The position numbers and the translations under genes were made by a program. A DNA stretch of 64,000 nt from Argyresthia goedartella (taxonomy: Eukaryota; Arthropoda; Insecta; Lepidoptera; Argyresthiidae), in the NCBI GenBank assembly GCA_949825045.1, contig OX463822.1:1431001-1495000 (forward strand). Direction: 5' to 3'. Shown in pieces: positions 42,515 through 55,100 of this stretch; position 1 is the first letter of the stretch; the number at the start of each line of letters is the position of its first letter. A model generated the notes under the pieces. It saw only the letters and a list, made by a program, of their open reading frames with translations, was not told the DNA's origin and did not search any database.

Positions 42515-45500
42515 ACGTCCTAAGAAACCGATTCAGCTAAGGAACCTAAAAGTCTTGGTTTCAGGTAAATAAAGCCCAATAGGCCAATACGGCGTATTGA
42601 AATGGAATTGGTTGGTTGGAAATGGTTTCAGAACCTAAACTGAATCGCCATTAAGGTTTAAATAACCCCAGGCGAATGATTATTCGCATACCATATGAAA
42701 TTGTCGTAAAATCTTACATAGCTGTGTCCTACGTGATACAGAGCAGATACTCACCACAAGAGGGATTGAACCAAAGACTTTGCGGTCATCTCACAAAGAT
42801 AAGGCCAATGAAATCAATTGACTAGTAGGTACTTACGTTAGCAATACGTCACAAGAATCTGTGCACCACGTAGAAAAAAATATAAAAATTAAAAATAAAA
42901 TTTGCCCAAATACAATACCTTCAAATTTTTTACATTTTTAGTCAAGAAAAGCTTAAATGCTAAGAAAAATGTAAGCGTCACGCCTTTTCCCATACGGGGT
43001 GGCAAGGCACATTTGTCCACACACCTTTAGTCAGTTATTCAATACTCATGATTATCATATTTTAAAGGCTTATTTTTGCATTTGCCTCAGATTTGAGTCT
43101 TTTTGCATGAGAATCGCTGACACAGCGTATCGCGTATTGCTGGTGATTGTTATATCGCTGATGGCTAATATTTTGAAACGTGTTAGTGTAAGTAAACAAG
43201 TAACACACGCACCTGCCCTTGAAAGGCCGAGCTCTACAATATAATAGGAAGGTGTGGTCACATCTTAAGGGGTTGTTGAGGGACATCATTCTGAACAACT
43301 AGCACTACAAAACGGATGTAATCAGAGAAACTTTGTTTTTCGCTCCTCCATACCGCCCGGCCCAGACTGTATGGAGATGTCTAAAATAAGGTTGCTCTGA
43401 TCAAATCAATCAATCAAATGATGTCCCGATGATCACTCAAAATATAAATCACGCTGTACCTTGTAAGTATCCAATTTCATATTTCACGCATCCCCTGGGG
43501 ATTTGTCGATATTTATATTATTGTTTGTAATAAGTATTTTCATTGTGGTTCCAACATATTTTAATTGATTTAATATCCTTCTACTATTCTTATTTGGAAC
43601 GAACAGAGCGTCACCTCTTTTGACATACGCTGTTGCTTTGCAGGGGCAAAATTGCGACCACGTTTCAAATTCCATTTTTCGTGACAGGAGCCGGCCCCTT
43701 TCGGAAAAGCGTGAAGATATGATTGCTCTGTTGTTATTCTTATTTTAACTTAACTTCTCTACCTGATACTTATCCTATCTATTTCAAATACATACCTATT
43801 TTACACGCGATGTCCGCGATACCTTAAAAACTGTTATTATATAAATAGTTGCTCCGATTTATAACAATAACATTAATTACAAACATTCCACATAAAAAAA
43901 CCGTACTCAAATCCGTTTCAAAGAACGCACTAATTATACGAGTTACAAACAAGATGCTAGCTAATACGAAGTGACATTATAATGCCACGAATACAGGATG
44001 TAACATTCTGCGCAGAATGGTGTAGACATAATTGAATGGGTTGTTAGCTTCGCCGCACGCGGTCCACACCACGACCACAATAAAATCGGTTTTGTTTTGT
44101 TTTTTTTTTATTTTTTTTTATTATGGAATAATAAAAAATAAAATCGGTAAAATCGGTGTAGTGCGGGTCGGACTCGCACGCGAAGGGTTCCGAATCAGCG
44201 TACAAGTGAACTGGACAAAAACAATAAATAAAAACACCTTGTGTCCGAACTAAGTTTCTAACCTAGGGACCTCCCTTACACTACAGATAGCGGACCCGAC
44301 GTCAAACCAATCGCGCCACCGAAACCATTAGAGACTGATTTTATTTGAATGACGATGTTTTAGTAATAAGGGCTAGGGATATTGAAAACGTCTCTCAAAA
44401 AGACACAAGGAACTTTATCTGCGTACCATGGTTTACAATTGGTCTTAAATATATAACTTCAGTTGTACACGATATAACCCTAAATAGGTATGCAAATGAT
44501 TTATTTACATAATGACTAATTATTTATTTACATTGCGCGAGTATCACTGGGTCATAATATTTTTAATACTGAGTTTCATAAAATTATTAGGTTACATATT
44601 AAAATGATGTATTTTCAAGACCCTCGAGTGGGGCATAAAAATAAAGCGATTTAAAAGACGAGCACGAAAATATATACTAGTCTTAAATATATATAATAAA
44701 AACTTAAAAAATATACCCTAGTTTTAAACTAACCGTCTATAGATTGCTTTACATGACGATGTTAAAATATATAAAAGCAAAATATTCATATTAAAAAATA
44801 CATAAATCAAAATAAACCACATTTCAAAATATATTAAGTCATTTGACATAAGTTCTATATACATAAACATTTAATATATGATGTTCAAAATACGTAATTG
44901 TCAAAATGTATAATGGTTGTAATTAATAATGGCTCAAATAAAAAAGATAAGCTTGGAATGAATAATGCTCAAATTTATTACTAATTATGTAAGGGGGAAA
45001 TTTATTTTTAACAAAAATATTAAATCTATTGAATTTCACACGATATGTATGTTAGGTTGACATATAAGAATACATAACTATAAGTTGCTGAATATTAGGC
45101 AATTCAGTATTTTTCTTGAAAGAGTAGGCAAGTTTCTCTCTCGAGTTAAAATGAACTACCCTCAGAATGTTATTCTAAGTGCAATAGAGAGGTATAGTCT
45201 TAATTTAATGGGTTGTTAGTAACATCATTCATTTTTTTTTAATCTAAAAGCCTTTTGATCAGGCCAAGAATATGATGAAAACATTATAATTTAAAATGTA
45301 TGTTATCATTTCGTACTTTCTGGATTTTGATTATTATTCCTTTATATTTATAGTATTGTTAGTCTTAGTTTTATATAATTTGAGCCTATACATCTAAGCT
45401 TATGCATTTCGTCAGTATGTATTTCAAATATTATGCGTAACTTACATTATGAATTTTAATACATTATTTATTCTGATTTTACATATTTTGAACTTATATA

Positions 45501-45955
45501 TTTTAAATTTATATATTTTGATTTGAAACCACCACAAAATCGACGCATTTTGTGACAAATTAATTTTTAATGTGTGTATTTGCTAATTCATATCAATCTA
45601 AAATCATGGAAAATGTACTGAATTTCCACGATTTTTGATGGATTTGAATTAGTGAAGGATAAAGAAAGTTGTTCACATTGATATGACTACAAATTTCTGT
45701 TACATCCTGTATGTAGTATAGTAGGACAACCTAATTCAGATACCTCACTTCGTATATATCTTACAACAGCAAGAGGTATATTTATTTTAATAACTTATCT
45801 TCCTCTAGTGGCAACTGTAAGAACTAAATTTCAAGATGGCGGCATAATTGAAGCGGTCGTTATATCGACGGCTCACGCGCATCCATTGCAGTGTCTAATA
45901 AATCCAATAGCGACAATGACGATTCGCAATTACTCTTTACATTAGTGCAGTCACA
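42515..45955. other. Gene-free AT-rich stretch upstream of the JHBP-family gene
   Basis: No supported gene. It contains a family C piece (42970-43030), a family A start fragment (44155-44200) and a tRNA-like segment (44235-44330). About 44640-44950 is full of CAAAATATATAA-like motifs, whose reverse form (TTATATATTTTGAT) is frequent at 45290-45540. A diverged family B fragment lies between these at about 45050-45110. The two AT-rich flanks may be worn arms of a large foldback element. Confidence 0.45.
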
Positions 45956-45960
45956 GTTCA

Positions 45961-45994
45961 TATAAATTGTATCGGAGTCATTAAGTTGTCATTG
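45961..45994 (+). promoter_or_regulatory. Core promoter of the JHBP-family gene: TATA box and initiator
   Basis: TATAAAT at 45961-45967 and an arthropod-type initiator TCATTG at 45989-45994. If transcription starts at the A at 45991, TATA begins 30 bases upstream, the standard distance, and the 5' untranslated leader is 51 bases to the ATG at 46042. Position and spacing are seen; promoter activity is inferred. Confidence 0.65.
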
Positions 45995-46041
45995 TTAGTG
46001 GTACTTCCGTTTGGAACAGTTGAGTTTGGTTCGAGTTCGAG

Positions 46042-46105
46042 ATGAGGTCCGTGGTAGTTATTTTTGTCAGCGCGAGTCTCGCTTTGGGGGTCTATGGGGG
46101 ACTTG
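46042..46105 (+). CDS. JHBP-family gene exon 1 (signal peptide)
   Basis: Encodes MRSVVVIFVSASLALGVYGG, a hydrophobic secretion signal with a likely cleavage after the small residues GVYG. The exon ends one base into codon 22. The donor is GTGAGT at 46106. Confidence 0.85.
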
Positions 46106-49100
46106 GTGAGTTTCGGATATCGTTTAATTTATTATACACAGAATATTACAATAATAGTTTTATTAGAATAATATCAGTAGATCTAACAAGAGATAGAAGT
46201 TGACTTCTATTAAACTATGGTTGGCTACCATTCATTTGCTGTGTTTTTCATATCTTGCTGTCTCGTATGGCCCCGTTTTTAGATCAATACTTTGCTGTAG
46301 GTAAGTAATAATTATTTATGTTTGAGAAAGCTGAAAACTCCGGCAGTTATTTTCTGCATAGGGTTTTGATAATGAGGACTCATCGTCCATAAGTGGTTTA
46401 AAAAAAACTGTCAAGCTGCGGATTTCAGTTGTACAACGAGGATTACTTTCAATCTGACCCCGCGCCATCTTGAAAACGTGAAATATTAACCCCAGATAGC
46501 CTGCTCGAGAGACAAACCGCAAAACTTGCGACCATGATTCAGCAAGTACAAACCGACTTCAAGCCATATCTATTCCTTCCCGGTCGTGATGCAAATGATG
46601 TCTCCCGATGACGAGGTTACAAAAATGTCTTCTGGCAGACAAGCCCACGCATATTATACGTCAATATAAATATGTGGTACTTATAACCAGAATACGAAAA
46701 AACTCTTAACTTTATCTTCCGCTTTGACCTCAGATATCTAAACTTTGTACAATAGTCTTCTGGCAGTCAAGCCAACGCATATAATAAACGTCAAAATCAA
46801 TATGTGGTACTTATAACCAGAATACGAAAAAAGTTTTCTGGCAGTCAAGTCCACACATATTATAAGTCAAAATAAATATGCGGACCAGAATTAATGACCG
46901 TAAACTTCACTGAAAAGTCACAGGAAAGCAATAATACGCAATTTCGTTTTTTATTTAGAATCAAAGCTACTGGACCGATACATAATTTTCAAAAAATGAG
47001 ACCATGGGACTTTTTGAAAGTGATTTGTAAATATATCAGTTTCCAGATAAAACTGATAAAAAACATATTCAAATGTATCGAGAACACCCTTCTTTTATTT
47101 GGGTTAAAAAAACGCTTGTAGCAAAAAGGTTGCTGTTGTTTAGGAATGGGGAAGACACCTGTCAAAGTAGTTCCACATAGAGGGCGCTAAGTGTTTGTAA
47201 CCACCAAAAAGTAAGTAAGCAAAGAGTTTCGTTCATCTGTGGTTACAAATGAATCACAGAGTAAGCAGTAAGCAAGTTTAAGCATAGAATTTCGAATCTG
47301 AGAAATTAATTGTCAATATGCATAAAACTTTGCTGTTGTCAATGTTTGACAAAAACACAGTACCCTCTACCAAAAGTTTTGCGTAGCCTTCAGAATTTCA
47401 TAACTTCGTTAATGCACTGCAATTAAAAAACACAGAAAACTTATGAGATAAAATTGTACAAAGGCGAGCTTATCCCCCCCAATCTTAACTTTATCTTCCG
47501 CTTTGACCTCTTTGAATATCTTAACTTTGTGCAAATGCCTCTAACGGCGGGAACTAGGCTTTGGCTAAGGTGAACTGGCCTGCTTCAACCGATGAACAAC
47601 TGAGAAATTGGTAACCACAAGGAAGGAAAACTGATCGATCTGATAAACAATACACGAATACTCAGAAATAACTAACAAAGCAATCGAATACACATTAAGC
47701 AGTAGGTATCGAGTTGACAGTAGCAATCGCAATAATCCTAATTAAAACGACAATTATAAGTTATAATAACAGGCGGGTATAGAGTCGGTAATACACTTTA
47801 CAAAAAGATTTTTATGGGATACTAACTTGCAAATTTAGAATAATAAGTATAGTGATTAAATCAGAATTAATCACTTTCACTGTTTGCAAACACAGAGAAC
47901 AATAGAACTTTTTATTGCATAGGACAAGTCAAAAGTGTACCTAATTGTTATTAAGTATGTCTAAAATAACAACAATGTTAACGATTTCTTTCGACTGTTG
48001 CATATCTAATTAGAAAGAGTGGTAAATCGACCGAATAATACAATTAGAAAACTGGCAACTTCGTGGAATAAGCTACCTTACCTTTTAACATTTTCCTTGG
48101 GATCTGCTGGTTCGACTGATCGAACCAACAGGATTTTTTGAACCGAAGTTTTTAGGCGGCGGCGATTTGAAAATCGAAAAGTGAAGACGATGGTACAAGA
48201 TGAATGCCGCGTCATTTAGGTTTATTTTGGGGTTCCGCACCCAAAGGGTAAAAATGGAACCCTATTACTAAGACTCCGCTGTCCGTCTGTCTGTCTGTCC
48301 GTCTGTCACCAAGCTGTATCTCATGAAACGTGATCGTCAGACAGTTGAAATATTCACAGATGATGTATTTCTGTTGCAGCTACAAATACTAAAAAACAGA
48401 ATAAAAATAATATTTATGGGGGCTCTCATACTGATATAACGCCATACTGTTATATTGATAACGGCAACCGGTAGACGCTTGAAATATTAACAGAATATTG
48501 GTTTTATATCGGCAACAAATGTAATGATCACCAAAATATTTTTTTCCTACTCAAAATGGATAAATGAACACCAAAAGTTGCAATAAATATCAGGGCAAAA
48601 TACTGCGGTAGCTTAGGTGAAGGGTAAAGGGGGTGAGCGAAGCGAAGCCCCCTTTATCCTTCGTGTTAGGTTGAACATGTAAGAACAACAAAAAATACTA
48701 AAAACATAAACTTAAGTATACAAAACATAAAAAGCAGTTTCGTGATCATTTATCCAAACACAATTTGGTGGACATTTATCCATTCTGGCAGTCATTTCGA
48801 AATTATTGGTAGTAAAATATGTGCGTTTTTGGTAATCGTTTAAACATAAGCCTTTTACATTCACTTTAAAAATAAATAATTAAATTAAAATAAAACAAAT
48901 TTTTAAGGGCGGCTCCCATACAACAGACATGTTTTTTTTGCCGTTTTTATAGATAATGGACGGAACACTTCGTGCTTGAGTCCGACTCGCACTTGGCTGG
49001 TTTTATTCCCAGAAGTTTGACACACTTGCCACACTTGTTACGTAGTTTTAAAACGTTATAAAGTCGTGCTTTTCCCCAGGTATGGTTATAGAGGGTCAGC

Positions 49101-52100
49101 AAATCCGTCATGCAAAACATAATATCACAATTAGCAAAAAAAGTCCTGGTGGTTCGATTAGTCGAACCATGATGCATTCGAACCATCACATGGAACACTT
49201 TGGTTTTGCTAATACTTATACATGCACAAGAACACTTTGGTTTTGCTAATACTTACATGCACAAGAACACTTTGGTTTTGCTAATACTTACATGCACAAG
49301 AACACTTTGGTTTTGCTAATACTTATACATGCACAAGAACACTTTGGTTTTGCTAATACTTATACATGCACAAGAACACTTTGGTTTTGCTAATACTTAT
49401 ACATGCACAAGAACACTTTGGTTTTGCTAATACTTATACATGCACAAGAACACTTTGGTTTTGCTAATGCTGAACGTATCTGAAAACTGTGTTCATTTTT
49501 GCGATCCGGCACCTATGTCTATACCTTTATGAATACCTATAGTTATTACCTAAGTACCTACAAATACGTATTTGGTCACGTTGGTATATATTGTGTACTT
49601 ATTTTAATCGATATTTGATGGCTCATTAATTTATCTCTCAAAAACGTAACAGGTTTTACCCTGTCGACTCTACATTTTACGAAATAATAACTGATTCGCG
49701 CTATTTTTTTATTGTTACCAAGTTCACAGTAAGAAGTTTAACAAATATTGTTAGCATAGGCCAATTACGGGCTAACATTATTTAGAACTAAACATGTAGT
49801 ACAAAACTGTAACTGGCATGCAGAAAAGATTTCTAAAGTATACTAAAACAAACCGTTGTTTGCGGCTTCCCCGCGTGGGCTTCATAATTCATAATTCCTT
49901 GATTGCACACAAACGACATATAGAAAGGGTAATAAATAATATATAAATAGTGAAGAAGGGCGAGCTTATCTCGAACAAGAGATCTCTTCCAGCAAAACAA
50001 GTACGGATGAGATGAGTTGATTGTGGAGCGGTTGTGTAAAAATGGCCAAGTCATACGCGAATACAGATGCTTCTTATTATTTTACTTATAATTTCTTGTT
50101 TTTACCCCCCACCCTTGATACGTCCCTGCCGTGAATACTCCCCCTTACCTATTTCTCTCCTCTGGGCAATTTCGAAAATTGCACTGTCTAGAAATTACCT
50201 CTTTTAGGTGCCACATCTTCAGGGGTCGAGATAGTTTTTAAGTTTCATACAAACTTCCCCCCCCCCTCTCCCCCGCTTTTCCCCACTCGCGGGGGCAAAT
50301 TTGAATAAAATCTTTACTGAACTGTGGCTCAAGCAGGAATAATAATCAGAGCGAAAAAGTGTTCGAGTTCAGAAAACATGAACCTTATGTCATTGTACAT
50401 AAGAGCCACTGACAGTTCGATTCGCATACTTTTTCGACGCGTAATTATTCCTGCTTCCTACACTGAAGTCCCACATCTATGAATTACCTATCTGCCAAAT
50501 TTCAGATCCATAGCTAAAGATTCATTCTTATTTTCCACGCTACATATGAAAGTGACTTCCAGTTTCTAAGTGACGTCCATATCTAAGTTAGTTAAATTTG
50601 TATTGATAAGCGAGTGAGAGCGATATTCACATAGGTAATGACCTAAATACATGTATAGCATAAGAAGATTTTAATATAATATATGTGTAAACGGTGATTT
50701 GCATTTTATTTTTCTTTAAAAATACCACTACGTTTATAATAAATGAATTTTAATATAATGAAACTTAAAATCTAACCAACTTCTTTGGTAACCCTAAAAT
50801 GTCCAGGAATTGATAGGCTACATCTGGCAACCCTATATGGAACCCCGCGGTACAAAGTTTCATGACTAGGTCCACCGGCTTAGACGGGTCCCGTAAGTAG
50901 CTTATGTGAAAACCTTTTTGACTGCTCATGTAGGTATTCCAATGCTTGGTTATTATGGTATGGTATGTTATGGTAACAGGTAAACTAAGAGTCCAACGCC
51001 ATCTATCGAGGTGTTTAGAAGTTTTGTTTTTATATCACCTGTCTGAAAATCCCTCCAGTGGTGGGTGGCTCGGAAGAGATTAGCGCGGGTAGGCGAACGG
51101 TAAGAACTTGCCTTCGATAGGCACATGGCCGGACTGGAATCAGAATTACTAGGCTTATCCCCTCCACCAGTGGAAGGTTTGGCTGTGCGTTGTCTGTCAG
51201 CCACGCAAATAGCGCTTTATCAAATTAACTAACTTAAGATGTAATAATCATCATCATCATCATCAGCCCTTGTCATCCCACTGCGGGGCACAGGCCTCTC
51301 CCAAAACACGCCATGCGCTGCGGTCCCCCGCCAGTCTCGTCCACTGCTTTCCAGCCACCTTAGCAATGTCATCTGACCATCGGGCCGGTGGTCTACCCGC
51401 TGTTCTCTGCCCTGCTCGCGGCCGCCACTCTGTGGCTGCCTTGGTCCACCTTCCGCCCTGCCTTCTAACCAAGTGTCCTGCCCATTACCACTTTAGCCCC
51501 GTGATGCGCGTACGCATGTCTGTGACTTTGGTAAGTCTGCGGATTTCAACGTTAGACTCGCGGTCAACGAGGCTTATAATGATTTTTACTAAATTCGATA
51601 ATGTAGTAGGTACATAGACAAAACATGTTTGTGTAGGTGCGTGTTGTTTGTGTATTTGTTGTGTGTGTATGTTTGTTTTATGTGGGATGCGTTGTGTTGT
51701 GTACGTGTTTTTATGTGTGAGTGAGAGAGAAATGATTTAACTGCGTTATGTCTGAAGGAGGACAACCTTTGGTCCCTCAGTATTGATAGAATCCGCTTTT
51801 TGAATAGCTATTTATAGGGCTGCGAAGGCAAACCTTCGCCTTCCGTGTTAGGTTCCAACTACTATCGCTACTCAGTGGTAGCAGTCCTAAAGTTGAGGGC
51901 AGATTGATAACTTCTGCAGTCGGGTTGGCCACTATCCCGACTCCCCTACATCAAACCCACCGAGCCAGCGTGGTGGAGTATACCCCAATCTTACTCATAT
52001 CCGAGTAAAGGCCTTTGCCTCTCGGTGGGGACATCAAAGGGCTATATTCATTATTTATTTATGTATATGTGTAAAATACAGTTTGACCTGTCTCGGGCAC

Positions 52101-55100
52101 TGTCCGTCTGTAATCTTGCAAGTTAAATATGACCCACTTTCCGGTTTCCGATTGAGCTGAAATTTTGCTTATGTAAATTGGATGACAATGCAATATTTTT
52201 ATGACATGGAGCTGATTTGATGATGACCCCGGAAGATAGCCATGGGAACTCTATAATAAAACTACGCATCTTCATCGAGTTTGGGCCCGTTTTTTAGTCT
52301 TGACGATGTCCAGCGTATGCTGGACCTAGATAATATCCAGGGTCTGATGTTGAAGCCGGAAGGTGGTCTAGGTAACTCTGTAATAAAACGATACATAGCC
52401 ATCGACTGTTTAAGTTAGCAAGAATTTACATTGAAATTAGGAAGGTAGGATTTGTTTTTATTGCTGTCTTTTTATTTTGTGGGTTTAAGTTTTGTCCTAT
52501 AAAGCGACATAGACATATTTGTAAAATGTACTAAGCTCTTTAAATAAAGAGTTTGGAGTGGTCTTGACAAATTATCTGGTCCTAGATTAGTTTCTTTATT
52601 TTTAGGGTTCCGTATTGATTAGTTATATTTACCAACTTTTTTCTTTTTAATTATACGAATCGAAAGGAGAAACCATTACAATTTAAGATAAGAAAGACAA
52701 TTTAAATGTTATGGGCTATTGAAAACTGTGTTGCATAGCCCGCAGCGTCTTCCTCAGGAGTCTTATTGAAGATATAGTTGTAGAACACAGGGTTTTCACC
52801 TAAGCATAAATATAAATGAAACAGAAAGATCAAAAGTAAAACTAAAGAAAATAAAAGTATTTTTTTAAACCTATAGGACCTAAATTTTACTAAGAGTTAG
52901 ATAGAATTTTGACAATAACAAATAATTATATTAATAAAAAGGTTTGAATCTGTGGGCACGGCAGTGCCCCCGCCAAGACGAGCAAAGCGAAGCGCAAGGG
53001 CACTACTACCTTTTCTCGTCTTTCTTCGTCGTTTTTTTGAACCCTCATAACTTAGGTTTTAATTATACCAGATAAACAAAATTTGCGAGATATAATGTCA
53101 ATAGTGAACTGATTCAACATACAAAGTTTCAATTGCACAGCTTTTATACTTTAGATTTTATTGATATCTAAAAATCCCTGATTTCGTCACTGACTCTCTG
53201 ATGATCATCAAAATTCTTAGGGTACTTCCTAAAGACCTAGAAAGCTGAATTTATAAGCTATTATTAGTACACAAACAACAACAAAAAAAATTGGAACTTT
53301 TACCCCCTCAATCCCTTAAACTAGGGGATGGAAGTTTGTATGAGACTTGCGCAAATTTTGATGCTAAAGGTCTGAAAATTGATATGGGGACTCCTTGTCA
53401 TAAATAATAAAATAAATATTTCAGGATTTTTAGTAAATCACTCCCCACGCTTTAAATCACAGGATGGAATTAATCGCGGGCAAAACGTCTAATGTGTACC
53501 GGCTGTTATTGATGGTGAAGCAAATACAGCACGGGCATGCCACATAAAAGTCAAGGGCTAAGTTTTAATAATGCTTTCATAGATATTGGGACATCCACGT
53601 TCTCTTGTGGGCAGGCACTCTCTAGAGTGACTAATTTGCAAGTTATTCATCTTACAAATATTGATTTTAGTAGTATTAAAACACAACAATCAGCTATAGT
53701 CGAATATAATCGCTAAAGAGCCAAGTATTGCCCTGATTTATCGCTTATTATAAACAGTAAACCAACAAAGAAAAAAGGCAAAGATAGAGAGTGGGTGATG
53801 AAAAGGGTACCTCTGATGTCTAAGAAAAACACCTAAAAAAAGAAAGAAAAAAATAACAAATTAAAGTCATAGCAACTAACAAAAAGAAGTGAAATCCCAC
53901 CATAACATTTTTATGCAAAATGTTACCAAGACAAGACAAGACCACGTGGCTCGCATTATCATCAAGTTATCTGATCTCATGCAGACCCAAGCTTCTATCT
54001 CTAAATGCCCTACCTCTACAAGCCCCTACTTCACAAACTCTACACCTTAGCCAATAGAAGTGGGTTAGCCGTTTCGCTACCGTCACATGGACGCAAGGAT
54101 ATATAACAGAAAGGTAAATAACAGTAAAAAATAATATACTTACGCCCGTGTGACTAAGGTGTAGTGTAGAGTTTGTGAAGTTAGGGCTTGTAACTAAACA
54201 AGTAGAGTAAGGAGCTTGGCTAGAGTTAGAAACATTAGATTTGATAGCTTTTTGACTGTGCGAGCCCTAGGTCTCGTCTTGGCAATATTTTACATGAAAA
54301 TTTTTTTGGTGGGGTTGAATTATACTCGTATAAACAGAAACTTACTCCACCTAGAACACACAAGATGGAAGATGTGCCAGATAATAAGGCAGTTGCATGA
54401 ACACATCCTTATAACATTAATTAAACACATATCGTCATACATTTTCCCAGACGGGCTGGCAGAAGAACCGTTGTGCCCGATCTTACTCAATCCTGAGCTA
54501 AACCCTGTGCACATCCGTGAGACGTTAATAACTCGGAGCTTTGTCCTGGTATAAAAACTAACCTTACCGCTATCTACTTATTACCAAGTAGCATTGTTGT
54601 GTTTTTTCAATGATATAATTTCCTAACGGTTGAGCAAAGTGCGAAGGTTTGCGACTCAATGCTGACCCACTGTAATACCCTCTTGACTATTTTCTAGCGT
54701 TTCCTGAATATTCTGTGTAAGATGTAACGTTGGGGGCGTTGGCATTTTAAAGTAAGGTGAAATATGTGAGCTAAGAATGGGTGCGACAACTGCGCTCACG
54801 CATGCGCGACGAGAGGCTGGCTAAGCGCGTCTTTTAGACGGAGCGAGAAGGCAAGCTCAAGCAAGGTGGCCACTTTCTACGCTTCAGAGATGTTTTAAAG
54901 AGGCATATGAAGCGCGCTGCAATATAGGTCCGGAGACCTGGGATGAGCGTGGTGCCCAGCGGCCATAATGGAGGCATCTCGCTCCAAAGAACATATTTGA
55001 TTTCGAAGCACAGCGGCGCGCTGAACTGGCTAAGAAGCGAGATGAAGCCAAAACTCTTACACCTGCAGCTTCTGACTATAATTATGAGAGCGGCACACTA

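Noticed and set aside
748..44330. Several tRNA-like segments (748-822, 2642-2717, 8932-9003, 9722-9795, 30240-30305, 41942-42018, 42755-42820, 44235-44330) as functional tRNA genes
   Set aside because: They keep A-box and B-box-like blocks, but acceptor stems do not pair and several are linked to SINE bodies. They are better read as SINE heads or tRNA relics.
54216..54554. A 112-codon + strand frame in intron 1
   Set aside because: No domain, odd composition and no family signal; it lies between a MITE and LINE debris and fits chance.
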